NCBI RefSeq assembly: GCF_900079775.1
Contig: NZ_LT556034.1
Coordinates: forward strand, 178,324-242,323
Direction: 5' to 3'
DNA: 64,000 bases
Origin: Leyella lascolaii
GTDB lineage: Bacteria; Bacteroidota; Bacteroidia; Bacteroidales; Bacteroidaceae
Shown: in pieces, positions 17,824-26,333 of the stretch
Layout of the letters: each line of letters starts with the position of its first letter
Numbering within the stretch: position 1 is the first letter of the stretch
Notes under the pieces: generated by a model
Database searches by the model: none
What the model was told of the DNA's origin: nothing
Seen by the model: the letters and a program-made list of their open reading frames with translations, nothing else
Program-made: the position numbers and the translations under genes

Positions 17824-18328
17824 TTTCCGGAACGTTTATTATGTATGGAGGTTGTTTGGATATATGCAACGTGCTGTCCTTGCTCACCCTGAGCTGTTCG
17901 AGCACCCTGCTCTCGCGGCACATCTCGGTAAGCAGACTGGTGCTCGAGAGTGCCTTGTATTTGGCGTCCTTCAGTTCTTTGTCCAGATTGTCTATCTGTA
18001 TGAGATACTGCTGGCAGCTGTATCTGTTGGATATATATATCACCGCAAAAAGCGTTATGAGCAGAAACACTCCTATCTGCCGCCTTATCGGGGCGGTGTT
18101 GAGGATGTCGCCGCCGAGTATTTTTCCCAAGGTGAAACTGCGTGAGAGCGGTTCCTCTCCTTCGATGGCATGCTCTCTGATGACATCGGCGAGAGTCTCC
18201 GGCTTCGCCTCGTCCTCCTTCACGGCGCCGCTGTCCTGTTCAGTCTTGTCTGACTCGGGCTTACGCTCCTTCAGGTTCATCAAGACCTCCACGGGGTCTG
18301 TCTCTTTTTTCTTCTCTTCTTCGCTCAT
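17816..18328 (-). CDS. FtsL-like divisome protein
   Basis: This 170-residue protein occupies the ftsL position between rsmH and ftsI. It has an acidic, low-complexity cytoplasmic N-terminus of about 95 residues (EEEKKKETDPVEV...), one membrane span (about 99-117, IGVFLLITLFAVIYISNRY) and a short extracytoplasmic coiled coil (QQYLIQIDNLDKELKDAKYKAL). That topology fits the FtsL/DivIC group, although sequence similarity to E. coli FtsL is weak. Bacteroidetes annotations often call it a FtsL-like hypothetical protein. It overlaps rsmH by four bases (ATGA) and ftsI by eight, so translation is probably coupled. Confidence 0.85.
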   Translation of the reverse strand: MSEEEKKKETDPVEVLMNLKERKPESDKTEQDSGAVKEDEAKPETLADVIREHAIEGEEPLSRSFTLGKILGGDILNTAPIRRQIGVFLLITLFAVIYISNRYSCQQYLIQIDNLDKELKDAKYKALSSTSLLTEMCRESRVLEQLRVSKDSTLHISKQPPYIINVPENE

Positions 18329-19278
18329 ATCTTCTCTGCTACTCTCAGTTTTGCACTACGGCTGCGTGGGTTGGCAGCCTGCTCCACGTCAGAAGGCACC
18401 GTCATACGGCAGCCTGCCGGACGGAACGGCGTGAGCCTGCGGCCGAAGAAGTCCTGCTCCACACGGCCCTCGGCGTTGCCCGATTTCATCATGTTCTTCA
18501 CAATGCGGTCTTCTATCGAGTGATAGGTTATGACCGACAGCCTGCCGCCCGGACGCAGCAGACGTGCCGCCGAGACGAGCATCTCACGCAGGGCGTCAGT
18601 CTCGTGGTTCACCTCTATGCGCAACGCCTGGAACAGACGTGCCATGTCTTTCTTCTCCCTTCCGCGGGTCATGAACGGCTCTGCCACCTTCAGAAGGTCG
18701 CCCGTGGTGACCAGCGGAGCCTCTCTGCGCGCCTTGACGACGGCTGCTGCTATGCGCCTCGACTGCCGCAGCTCGCCGTACATGTATATCACATCGGCGA
18801 GACGTGCCTCGTCGTAAGAGTCAAGAATGTCGGCGGCGGTAGTGCCCGAACGCTTGTTCATGCGCATGTCGAGCGGCGAGTCGAACCTGAAAGAGAATCC
18901 GCGGCTCCCGTCGTCAAGGTGATGCGACGACACTCCGAGGTCGGCAAGCAGTCCGTCTATATGTTCCACACCGTAATAGCGCATCCAGTTCTCGAGATAG
19001 CGGAAATTGCTCCGCACGAAAGTGAAACGGCTTCCGGTGTCCGTGATGTTGCGTTCGGCGTCGGCGTCCTGGTCGAAGCTGAACAGCCTGCCGCCCTCGC
19101 CGAGGCGCGAGAGTATCTCTCTCGAATGGCCGCCACCGCCGAACGTCACGTCCACATACGTGCCGTCAGGGCGTATGGCGAGTCCGTCCACGCTCTCCTT
19201 CAGCAGCACCGGCACATGGTATGTGCCCGCCACAACGGGCTTGCCGTCCTCATCTGTTATCTGTCGTATTGCTTTCAT
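18325..19278 (-). CDS. rsmH: 16S rRNA (cytosine(1402)-N4)-methyltransferase
   Basis: RsmH (MraW) methylates N4 of C1402 in the ribosomal decoding site. I place the start at 19278, giving MKAIRQITDEDGKPVVAGTYHVPVLLKESVDGL and 317 residues. The upstream 16 codons to 19326 lie inside mraZ and have no family support. Hallmarks are YHVPVLLKESVDGL, VDVTFGGGGHSREIL for SAM binding, LADLGVSSHHLDDGSRGFSFRFDSPLDMRM, and the C-terminal VITYHSIEDRIVKNMM. The gene overlaps the end of mraZ by 29 bases. Confidence 0.96.
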   Translation of the reverse strand: MKAIRQITDEDGKPVVAGTYHVPVLLKESVDGLAIRPDGTYVDVTFGGGGHSREILSRLGEGGRLFSFDQDADAERNITDTGSRFTFVRSNFRYLENWMRYYGVEHIDGLLADLGVSSHHLDDGSRGFSFRFDSPLDMRMNKRSGTTAADILDSYDEARLADVIYMYGELRQSRRIAAAVVKARREAPLVTTGDLLKVAEPFMTRGREKKDMARLFQALRIEVNHETDALREMLVSAARLLRPGGRLSVITYHSIEDRIVKNMMKSGNAEGRVEQDFFGRRLTPFRPAGCRMTVPSDVEQAANPRSRSAKLRVAEKI

Positions 19279-19741
19279 CTGTACTGATTGACCCGCCGTG
19301 CATAAGTGTCTCGAGCGCGGCGCCAAACTCGGTGCTGTCCATGAACGGTGTCTGAAGGCTCTCGCTGCTCCATATCTCGATGGTGTCGCCCATGCCGATG
19401 AACCTCACCGACTGGCTTATGCCTGCCATCGCAAGATAGCGGCGCGGCAGAAGTATGCGTCCGCTGGCGTCTATGGTGAGTATCTCGGCGTCCGACACGA
19501 ACTGGCGGAATATCTGCTGGTGGGCGGCGTTCCAGCGGTTGAGTCGCGAGCGCAGCACGTCCATCTGCTCGTTCCACACCGATGCGGGATAGAGCACAAG
19601 GCATGGCTGGAATACGTCCTTGCGCAGCACAAGTCCGTCGTCCGACACCGGCTGCAGCTCCTTACGGAATACCGCAGGCAGGAAAACGCGCCCTTTGGCG
19701 TCGGTTCTGGCTTCTATGTTACCGATAAAACGCACTTTCAC
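19250..19741 (-). CDS. mraZ: Transcriptional regulator MraZ
   Basis: MraZ is an AbrB/SpoVT-fold DNA-binding protein that binds repeats in front of its own gene and usually represses the dcw operon. The 163-residue protein contains the two expected half-domains, DAKGRVFLPAVFRKEL (about 15-30) and DASGRILLPRRYLAMAGI (about 90-107). It is the first gene of the cluster; a candidate operator and promoter lie immediately upstream. Confidence 0.95.
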   Translation of the reverse strand: MKVRFIGNIEARTDAKGRVFLPAVFRKELQPVSDDGLVLRKDVFQPCLVLYPASVWNEQMDVLRSRLNRWNAAHQQIFRQFVSDAEILTIDASGRILLPRRYLAMAGISQSVRFIGMGDTIEIWSSESLQTPFMDSTEFGAALETLMHGGSISTDESNTTDNR

Positions 19742-19763
19742 CTAATTAAACGTTATCAGGCTT

Positions 19764-19771
19764 CAAAGATA
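19764..19771 (-). promoter_or_regulatory. -7 promoter box for mraZ/dcw cluster
   Basis: TATCTTTG on the minus strand (CAAAGATA at 19764-19771) matches the Bacteroidetes -7 consensus. It predicts a transcription start about 16 bp before the mraZ ATG at 19741. Confidence 0.7.
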
Positions 19772-19780
19772 CACAAATTA

Positions 19781-19807
19781 CTCCACATTCACCCACTATT
19801 CTCCACA
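19781..19807 (-). promoter_or_regulatory. Probable MraZ operator: three repeats at 10-bp spacing
   Basis: On the minus strand TGTGGAG, AGTGGGT and TGTGGAG start at exactly 10-bp intervals (19807, 19797, 19787). They lie just upstream of the -7 box of mraZ. Known MraZ sites are GTGGG-type direct repeats at 10-bp spacing in front of mraZ, so autoregulation of the cluster is the natural reading. Confidence 0.75.
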
Positions 19808-20078
19808 AAAGTTTAAATAAATTTTTACAATCTCCCCGCAGGCTCGTCCGCGCGCCATTCCGGACGCCCAGCCGGGGCGGCTGACGGTGATTTTATAATT
19901 GACATATTGTAACTACAGAAACGCTTCTGTTAAACGACAGACCCGGCATAGCCGCGAATCCGCGCACGAAGAGGGGTTTTCTCTCAAAAAGAGCGGAAAA
20001 TCCGTGCATATCCGTTAGTCATTGTATGTCAGCCCAATACACACCGTCGTGCGGTTCTCTTCAGAAAAACAGTGTCGC

Positions 20079-20340
20079 GGGAAAGCCTGTTCCGGCTCGC
20101 GGAAGAGCCTCTTTCGCACTGCCGGAAAGGCTTTTCAGCACTGCCATAAAGGCTTTCTGGCAAGCCCGAAGAGGCTTTTTCATGCTGCAAAATCCGTTTT
20201 CCGGTCCGTCAGACAGCACCATCCTGCACCACAACACCGATGAAATGGACAAAAACAGCATATTCTTCCGCCTGCACGCATATGCTTTACCAACATGCGA
20301 CAAAGGCTTTTCCGCGCAACAATTAACTTAAAATTGTTAA
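20079..20340. repeat. 22-bp phased palindromic repeat array 1, with AT-rich end unit
   Basis: Twelve consecutive 22-bp steps can be laid out from 20079 to about 20342. Clear 15-bp cores are GGGAAAGCCTGTTCC (20079), GGAAGAGCCTCTTTC (20101), CGGAAAGGCTTTTCA (20123), CATAAAGGCTTTCTG (20145), CGAAGAGGCTTTTTC (20167) and, after four decayed steps still in phase, GACAAAGGCTTTTCC (20299). Spacers are 7 bp, several of the form GCACTGC. The last step holds TTAACTTAAAATTGTTAA (20323-20340). Because 22 is not a multiple of three, the array is not coding. Arrays of the same unit occur at 32907 and 63621. Confidence 0.85.
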
Positions 20341-20526
20341 ACAGAACAATCGGAATCAGCCTGTCCGTAACTCTCCCGTGCGTATCAGCACACCCGCGTG
20401 CCGTACCCGTCACGGTGTTTTTCAAAATGAAGTCATAACCCATCAGCCGTTTTACATTGTCATGTCAAAAACACATCAAAGTGAACTTTTTTATACAAAA
20501 ATATGAGTATATTAAAAAACTTATAA

Positions 20527-20535
20527 TAACTTTGC
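20527..20535 (+). promoter_or_regulatory. -7 promoter box for the acyltransferase pair
   Basis: TAACTTTGC at 20527-20535 is a perfect TAnnTTTGC match and lies 25 bp before the ATG at 20560. Confidence 0.7.
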
Positions 20536-20559
20536 ACCACATTAATGTAATTTATACGC

Positions 20560-21387
20560 ATGCTCGAAACAACAGAGAGAACCATAGATCTTGACAGAAT
20601 CATCCGCGAGAAGATGGGCACGAAAGCCAGATATGTGCCGTCGGTCGCCGTGAGATGGCTGAAGCACATCATACATCAGGACGAGGTGAACAGGTTTCTG
20701 TGGGAGAGCCGCGACAAGAAGGGCACGGAATGGCTCGAGGAATGCACCAGATATCTCGACATGACGCTCGACATCGAAGGGCTGGAGAACCTGCCCGACA
20801 AGAACGACGGGCGGCTTTACACGTTCGTCTCCAACCATCCGCTCGGAGGAGTAGACGGTGTCGCGCTCGGCGCAATCATCGGACGACACTACGACGGACG
20901 CTTCAGATATCTCGTGAACGACCTTCTAATGAATCTGCCCGGGCTCGCGCCGCTATGCATCCCCATCAACAAGACGGGGAAACAAAGCCGGAGCTTCCCC
21001 GAGATGGTGGAGGCGGGATTCTCCGGAGACAACCATATACTGATGTTTCCGGCAGGCATCTGCTCACGCAAGATTGACGGACAGATACACGACCTGCCCT
21101 GGAAGAAGACGTTCATAACGAAAAGCGTGGAGACGAAACGCGACATAGTGCCCATACACTTCGGCGGGCGCAACTCCGACTTTTTCTACGGTCTTGCCAA
21201 CGTATGCAAGGCTCTGCACATCAAGTTCAATATTGCCATGCTCTTTCTCGTAGACGAAATGTACAAGAACGTGCACAAGTCGTTCCGCGTGGCGATAGGA
21301 AAACCGATACCGTGGCAGACATTCGACAAGTCGAAAACAGCGATGGAATGGGCGAAATATGTGCAGGACATGGTCTACAGACTATGA
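20560..21387 (+). CDS. Lysophospholipid-type O-acyltransferase (GlsA-like)
   Basis: This 275-residue membrane-associated protein belongs to the PlsC/LPLAT acyltransferase family. The acyl-transfer motif is SNHPLGGVDG (H...D form, about residues 91-100), and ILMFPAGICSRK supplies the second conserved block. The next gene is a GNAT-type N-acyltransferase. That order matches the glsB/glsA pair, in which the N-acyltransferase makes N-acyl glycine and this O-acyltransferase adds a second acyl chain to give glycine lipids. The assignment is by motif and context. It might instead act on ornithine or other lyso-aminolipids. Confidence 0.78.
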   Translation: MLETTERTIDLDRIIREKMGTKARYVPSVAVRWLKHIIHQDEVNRFLWESRDKKGTEWLEECTRYLDMTLDIEGLENLPDKNDGRLYTFVSNHPLGGVDGVALGAIIGRHYDGRFRYLVNDLLMNLPGLAPLCIPINKTGKQSRSFPEMVEAGFSGDNHILMFPAGICSRKIDGQIHDLPWKKTFITKSVETKRDIVPIHFGGRNSDFFYGLANVCKALHIKFNIAMLFLVDEMYKNVHKSFRVAIGKPIPWQTFDKSKTAMEWAKYVQDMVYRL

Positions 21388-21448
21388 CGTGCGACTGCCG
21401 CGAAGCGTATAAACATGAAAAGAAAAATCCATATAATAAACTAACAAA

Positions 21449-22441
21449 ATGGAAGAAGCCATAATCCAACCTATCAGCAAGGAACTCATCAAAAGCGAGC
21501 TCACACCTGAGAAACAGCTGCGCATGACGAACAAAAGCCACAACGAGATATACGTCATCACAGCGAACAACTCGCCGAACGTGATGAAGGAAATAGGAAG
21601 ACTGCGCGAAATAGCGTTCCGCGAGGCGGGAGGCGGTACGGGAAAATCAATGGATATTGACGAATTCGACGTTGGTGAGAACTGCTACAAACAGCTTATC
21701 GTATGGAATCCGGAGGCGGAGGAGATAATAGGAGGCTACCGCTACATGCTCGGAACAGACTGGAAACTGAACGCGGACAGGCAGCCCATACTCGCCACCA
21801 GCCACATGTTCCACTTCTCCGACAAGTTCATCGACGAGTATATGCCTTACACCGTGGAGCTGGGACGCTCGTTCGTGTCGCTCGAGTATCAGAGTTCGAG
21901 GATGGGTTCGAAGAGTCTTTTCGCCCTCGACAACCTCTGGGACGGACTCGGGGCACTGACCGTGATAAGGCCGAACATAAAATATTTCTTCGGAAAAATG
22001 ACCATGTACCCGTCGTACATCAGACGCGGAAGGGACATGATTCTCTATTTCCTGAAAAAGCATTTCGACGATAAGGAGAACCTCATCATACCGATGAAAC
22101 CGCTGAAAATAGAGACTGACGAGAGCGAACTGAAGGAACTTTTCTGCGAGGATGACTTCAAGAAGGACTACAGAATACTGAATCGGGAAATCAGGAAACT
22201 GGGATACAACATCCCGCCGCTCGTGAACGCGTACATGGGACTGAGCCCGACGATGAAGCTCTTCGGCACTGCCATCAACTACGGATTTGGAGATGTGGAG
22301 GAGACGGGCATTCTGATAACCGTCGACGAGATTCTGGAAGAGAAGCGCATACGCCACATCGACTCTTTCATAAAGGAGCACCCGGAGGCTCTGAAGATAA
22401 CAAGCGGCGCGAGTCCTGTGATATACAGGGAAAAGGAATGA
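21449..22441 (+). CDS. GNAT-type N-acyltransferase (GlsB-like)
   Basis: This 330-residue protein resembles the hemolysin/OlsB-like acyltransferases that N-acylate an amino acid with an acyl-ACP. Features seen are IGRLREIAFREAGGGTGKSMDIDEFD near residues 49-75, IGGYRYMLG (strand of the GNAT core) and VELGRSFVSLEYQ. In Bacteroides the homologue GlsB starts glycine-lipid synthesis. It follows the O-acyltransferase by 61 bp in the same direction, and both are probably expressed from the promoter at 20527. Confidence 0.78.
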   Translation: MEEAIIQPISKELIKSELTPEKQLRMTNKSHNEIYVITANNSPNVMKEIGRLREIAFREAGGGTGKSMDIDEFDVGENCYKQLIVWNPEAEEIIGGYRYMLGTDWKLNADRQPILATSHMFHFSDKFIDEYMPYTVELGRSFVSLEYQSSRMGSKSLFALDNLWDGLGALTVIRPNIKYFFGKMTMYPSYIRRGRDMILYFLKKHFDDKENLIIPMKPLKIETDESELKELFCEDDFKKDYRILNREIRKLGYNIPPLVNAYMGLSPTMKLFGTAINYGFGDVEETGILITVDEILEEKRIRHIDSFIKEHPEALKITSGASPVIYREKE

Positions 22442-22742
22442 CTCCCGCACCGCCGCAAGAGCCTGCCCAGGGACTGCGGGAAGGGCGCGTCACACCGGCT
22501 CGCCAATGAGCGACAACCTGACTGTCCTGGCACTTCCGTGCCGGGGCGGATGCCGCAATGCCGAACAATACCATATCCGAGATACAAAGAGAAAGCGCGC
22601 ACGGCGCGCATATGTCCGTAAAAGACGGAGACGCCTCGTCACACGCCGCAGGCAGACAGCCGTACTCCGGATTCTGCGGACACACCTGAATGATTCATTC
22701 AAACAACCTATATTATCAACTAAACAGTAAATACAATTTATC
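22442..22742. other. Intergenic region before GH2 gene
   Basis: This is 301 bp without a convincing gene. A short hairpin GGCACTTCCGTGCC occurs near 22538, and the last 60 bp before the GH2 start are AT-rich. I found no clear terminator T-tract and no -7 box that fits the consensus well. Confidence 0.5.
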
Positions 22743-24581
22743 ATGAACATCAAAAAGCTTGTATCTGCTTTTGCATTGGCTGCGACAATGTTGTCTGCCG
22801 GCACTACCGCAGAAGCACAGACACCGAGACCGGAGTACCCGCGCCCGCAGTTCGAGCGCAGCACATGGATCAACCTGAACGGAACATGGACCTACGCGTT
22901 CGACTTCGGAAGGACCGGTATGGATAAGGGATGGAACAAGACAGAGGGCTTCGACGGAAAGATAACCGTGCCGTTCTGTCCGGAAAGCTCGCTCTCGGGA
23001 GTGCAACACACCGACTTCATCAACTCAATGTGGTATCATCGCAAAATCAGCATACCGGCAGACTGGGACGGAAAGAAAATACTCCTCAACTTCGGAGCAG
23101 TGGACTATGAGGCGCACGTATTCATCGACGGAACTGTCATCGGACGCCACTACGGCGCCGGATCGTCGTTCTCCATGGACATAACAAAATATGTGAAGGC
23201 TGGTCATCAGCACAACCTCGTACTGATGGTGAACGACGATCTGCGCGGACGCAAGCAGCTCGGAGGAAAGCAGAGCCTCGGTTTCTACTCGGGCGGATGC
23301 AACTACACTCGCGTGACGGGCATCTGGCAGACTGTCTGGATGGAGGCTGTGGCAAAGGAAGGACTGAAGTCTGTATTCGCCACTCCGGACATCGACCAGA
23401 AGCAACTCGTCATCTATCCGCAGTTCTATAATGAGAGCAACACCAACAAACTGGTTGTCACAATGTACGACGGAAAGAAGGCTGTGGCATCAAAGACAGT
23501 CAACTGCACCAACAACTCGGTCATCGTGCTGCCTGTGAAGAACATGAAGCTGTGGAGCCCGGAGTCTCCTTTCCTCTACGACATCACATACAAGGTGGTG
23601 AAGGACGGCAAGACGATAGACGAGGTGAAGTCGTATGCCGGCATGAGAAAGGTGCACACGGCTAACGGATACTTCTATCTGAACAACAAGCCTTACTTCC
23701 AGCGTCTCGTGCTCGACCAGGGTTATTATCCTGACGGAATATGGACAGCACCATCGGACGAGGCTCTCAAGAAGGACATCCAGCTTGGAAAAGAAGCCGG
23801 TTTCAACGGCGCGCGCCTGCACCAGAAGAGCTTCGAGGAGCGTTATTACTACTGGGCTGACAAGCTGGGATACCTTACATGGGGCGAATCGGCAAGCTGG
23901 GGACTCGACGTGAACAACGAACTGGCAGCGCGCAACTTCCTCTCTGAATGGACAGAGCTCGTGGAGCGCGACCGCAACCACCCGTCTCTCGTCACATGGA
24001 CTCCGCTCAACGAGACATGGGACGCCAACAACTCGGGCGTATACACACACTTCGTTGAGAACATATACAACATCACAAAGGCTATGGACAGCACACGTCC
24101 GGTGAACGACGCCAGCGGTGACTGCCACGTGAAGACCGACATCTGGAGCGTGCACAACTACGAGCGCGACCCGCAGAAACTCAGAGAGGCATTCACATTC
24201 GAGCACGGCAAGGAGCCTTACCGCAACACTTGGGGCGGCAAAGAGTGGCTCGCACACTACGACGGACAGCCCTACATGGTCGATGAATTCGGCGGTCTCG
24301 CATGGATACGCGAGTCTGAGCGCAAGGGCAACTCATGGGGTTACGGCTCTGAGATAAAGTCGATGGAGGATTTCTACAAGATTCTTCAGGACGAGGTGGA
24401 CGCTCTGAAAGACAGCAAGCATGTGGTGGGCTTCTGCTACACCCAGCTCACCGACGTGGAGCAGGAGCAGAACGGAATCTACTATTACGACCGTACGCCG
24501 AAGTTCGACATGAAGCGCATCAAGGCGATATTCGAAAGAATACCTTCCATAATAGAGAATCCGCAGGATCTGAGCTATTGA
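22743..24581 (+). CDS. Secreted glycoside hydrolase family 2 protein
   Basis: This is a 612-residue exported enzyme. A signal peptide (1-25) is cleaved after AEA/AQ. It is followed by a jelly-roll sugar-binding domain (about 40-205, WINLNGTWTYAFDFG...), an immunoglobulin-like domain (about 206-305) and a TIM barrel (about 306-590). The acid/base is E424 in PLNETW and the nucleophile E515 in MVDEFGG, as in GH2 beta-galactosidases, glucuronidases and mannosidases. The substrate cannot be fixed from sequence. It is short for GH2 and lacks C-terminal domains. No SusC/D partner is adjacent. It is convergent with dgt and shares a terminator. Confidence 0.88.
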   Translation: MNIKKLVSAFALAATMLSAGTTAEAQTPRPEYPRPQFERSTWINLNGTWTYAFDFGRTGMDKGWNKTEGFDGKITVPFCPESSLSGVQHTDFINSMWYHRKISIPADWDGKKILLNFGAVDYEAHVFIDGTVIGRHYGAGSSFSMDITKYVKAGHQHNLVLMVNDDLRGRKQLGGKQSLGFYSGGCNYTRVTGIWQTVWMEAVAKEGLKSVFATPDIDQKQLVIYPQFYNESNTNKLVVTMYDGKKAVASKTVNCTNNSVIVLPVKNMKLWSPESPFLYDITYKVVKDGKTIDEVKSYAGMRKVHTANGYFYLNNKPYFQRLVLDQGYYPDGIWTAPSDEALKKDIQLGKEAGFNGARLHQKSFEERYYYWADKLGYLTWGESASWGLDVNNELAARNFLSEWTELVERDRNHPSLVTWTPLNETWDANNSGVYTHFVENIYNITKAMDSTRPVNDASGDCHVKTDIWSVHNYERDPQKLREAFTFEHGKEPYRNTWGGKEWLAHYDGQPYMVDEFGGLAWIRESERKGNSWGYGSEIKSMEDFYKILQDEVDALKDSKHVVGFCYTQLTDVEQEQNGIYYYDRTPKFDMKRIKAIFERIPSIIENPQDLSY

Positions 24582-24602
24582 TATAGCATCACCATAAAGA
24601 AA

Positions 24603-24634
24603 AACCGGAGTCGCCCGACGCGCTCCGGTTTTTT
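24603..24634. terminator. Bidirectional terminator between GH2 gene and dgt
   Basis: AACCGGAG (24603-24610) pairs with CTCCGGTT (24623-24630). T-runs follow on the plus strand (to 24634), and on the minus strand the stem is followed by TTTTCTTT. It can serve both convergent genes. Confidence 0.85.
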
Positions 24635-24745
24635 GTGTCTGTATATGTTCGGGGTTGGAACTCGTTCTGTGCCGGAAGTCCTAACATGCGTTTTTCCGCC
24701 ATTTCATCGGCATTTTCACGCAACGGCTCACATGCTGCCGACACG

Positions 24746-26089
24746 TCAGACAATCGGCAGCGACGTGCCGTTTATCTTCTGATAGATGTCGAGAGCGAAC
24801 ACGTCGGTCATCCCGCTGACGAAATCTATCACCGCCATGACACGTGTCTCAAGGTCGTCGCTGTTGATGTCGTACTGGCTGCTGAACCGTTTGCGCAGCT
24901 GACCGGAATGGAACTTCTCCGGACTGAGAGCCGCCTCGATGAGCGTTTCCATCAATGTCTCTATTATCCTGTAGCCGCTCAGCTCCACGTCAAGCACCGG
25001 TTTGCTGTTGTAAATCCTGTCGCTGCTCAGTCGGGCACAGGATCTGTAAGCGTCGCGCACAAGCGGATCGGTATGGTCGATAAGGCTTCCTTTTAGCGTA
25101 CCCGACATTATCTCGTCCTCGTGCTCCACAAAAGCGCGGGTGCACTCTGCCACAAGTTTCCCTATCACACGGGCACGCATATACACCACTTTCTCGTTAT
25201 CGTCGGTCACATCCTCGTCCACTATGCGCCTGAGAATGTATTTTCTGGTGTCCTCATCGAAGAATCCGAGCAGCAGACTCTCGGTCTCGCCGTATGTGAG
25301 AATCTTCAGTTTGTGAGCGTCCTCGATGTCCATTATCTCATAACATATGTCGTCAGCCGCCTCAACGAGGTACACCAGCGGATGGCGGGCGTACCTTATC
25401 GGCTCGCCGGGTGCCGACAGCCGTATTATGCCCAATTCATCGGCTATACGGCAATAAGCGTCTGCCTCAGAACAGAAGAAGCCGTACTTGCCGTGAGAAC
25501 CGGCGCAGCTGCTCGAGAACGGATACTTCACCACACTCGCAAGAAGTGTGTATGTCATGACAAAACCGCCTATGCGGCGTCCCCGGAAACGGTGGGTGAG
25601 CAGACGGAACACGTTGGCGTTGCCCTCAAAACGTATGATGTCGTTCCACATCCCGGGACTCACAAGATCTTTCACACGCTGTCCCGCACCGTCGGTAAAG
25701 AACGCCTGGATAGCTTTCTCGCCGCTATGGCCGAACGGAGGGTTGCCCATGTCGTGGGCGAGACATGCCGTGCTGACGATGGTTCCTATCTCCTCAAACA
25801 GCGTTCCGGCAAGTGTCGGGTCGCGCCTGATTATCTCCTGCGCCACATCATTGCCCAGCGACATTCCCACACTCGCCACCTCAAGGCTGTGGGTGAGCCT
25901 GTTGTGCACGAAGATGCTGCCCGGAAGCGGAAACACCTGTGTCTTGTTCTGCATGCGGCGGAACGGTGCGGAGAATATCAGACGGTCGTAGTCGCGCTTG
26001 AACTCCGACCTGTCGTCATGCCGCCGGGCGTGCCGCTCCTCCTGCCCGAAGCGTTTGTTGGAAATCAGTTTGTGCCAGTCCATTCTCAT
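24746..26089 (-). CDS. dgt: Deoxyguanosinetriphosphate triphosphohydrolase (dGTPase)
   Basis: This cytosolic HD-domain enzyme hydrolyses dGTP to deoxyguanosine and triphosphate. The 447-residue protein has NRLTHSLEVASVG (first metal His), AHDMGNPPFGHSGE (HD motif), and LVEAADDICYEIMDIEDAHK (third metal position). These are the hallmarks of the dGTPase family. The start at 26089 gives MRMDWHKL; MDWHKL at 26083 is an equally good start. It is divergent from dut, another nucleotide-pool enzyme, with about 240 bp between them. Confidence 0.93.
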   Translation of the reverse strand: MRMDWHKLISNKRFGQEERHARRHDDRSEFKRDYDRLIFSAPFRRMQNKTQVFPLPGSIFVHNRLTHSLEVASVGMSLGNDVAQEIIRRDPTLAGTLFEEIGTIVSTACLAHDMGNPPFGHSGEKAIQAFFTDGAGQRVKDLVSPGMWNDIIRFEGNANVFRLLTHRFRGRRIGGFVMTYTLLASVVKYPFSSSCAGSHGKYGFFCSEADAYCRIADELGIIRLSAPGEPIRYARHPLVYLVEAADDICYEIMDIEDAHKLKILTYGETESLLLGFFDEDTRKYILRRIVDEDVTDDNEKVVYMRARVIGKLVAECTRAFVEHEDEIMSGTLKGSLIDHTDPLVRDAYRSCARLSSDRIYNSKPVLDVELSGYRIIETLMETLIEAALSPEKFHSGQLRKRFSSQYDINSDDLETRVMAVIDFVSGMTDVFALDIYQKINGTSLPIV

Positions 26090-26132
26090 ATATAGTGCTT
26101 TTGATGTCTTTATATAGTACTTTTTACGTCTT
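26089..26132. repeat. Tandem 22-bp duplication at the dgt start
   Basis: The sequence from 26089-26110 (TATATAGTGCTTTTGATGTC...) is repeated at 26111-26132 with three differences in 22 positions. The copies sit between the probable -7 box at 26139-26147 and the dgt start, that is, in the 5' leader. Confidence 0.7.
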
Positions 26133-26138
26133 TACGGC

Positions 26139-26147
26139 ACAAAATTA
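26139..26147 (-). promoter_or_regulatory. Candidate -7 box for dgt
   Basis: TAATTTTGT on the minus strand (26147-26139) fits TAnnTTTG. The leader would be about 43 nt and would contain the 22-bp duplication. Confidence 0.5.
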
Positions 26148-26304
26148 GGCTATTTTATTTCCCCTTCCAAAAATATCATTGCTTTTTTGTCACACAGCGC
26201 GGACACGTGTGTCATCATGTGATAAAATGTCCGTCATACAGCCGTCCTGCCTGTCCGGAAGTATTATTTAATGCTAAAAATTAAGTTATGTGAATATAAT
26301 TAGT

Positions 26305-26313
26305 TATTTTTGC
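26305..26313 (+). promoter_or_regulatory. -7 box for dut operon
   Basis: TATTTTTGC at 26305-26313 fits TAnnTTTGC. It puts the transcription start near 26320, which rules out a TTG start at 26310 and favours ATG 26325 or 26334. Confidence 0.65.
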
Positions 26314-26333
26314 AGACTAAAACAATGACAGAG

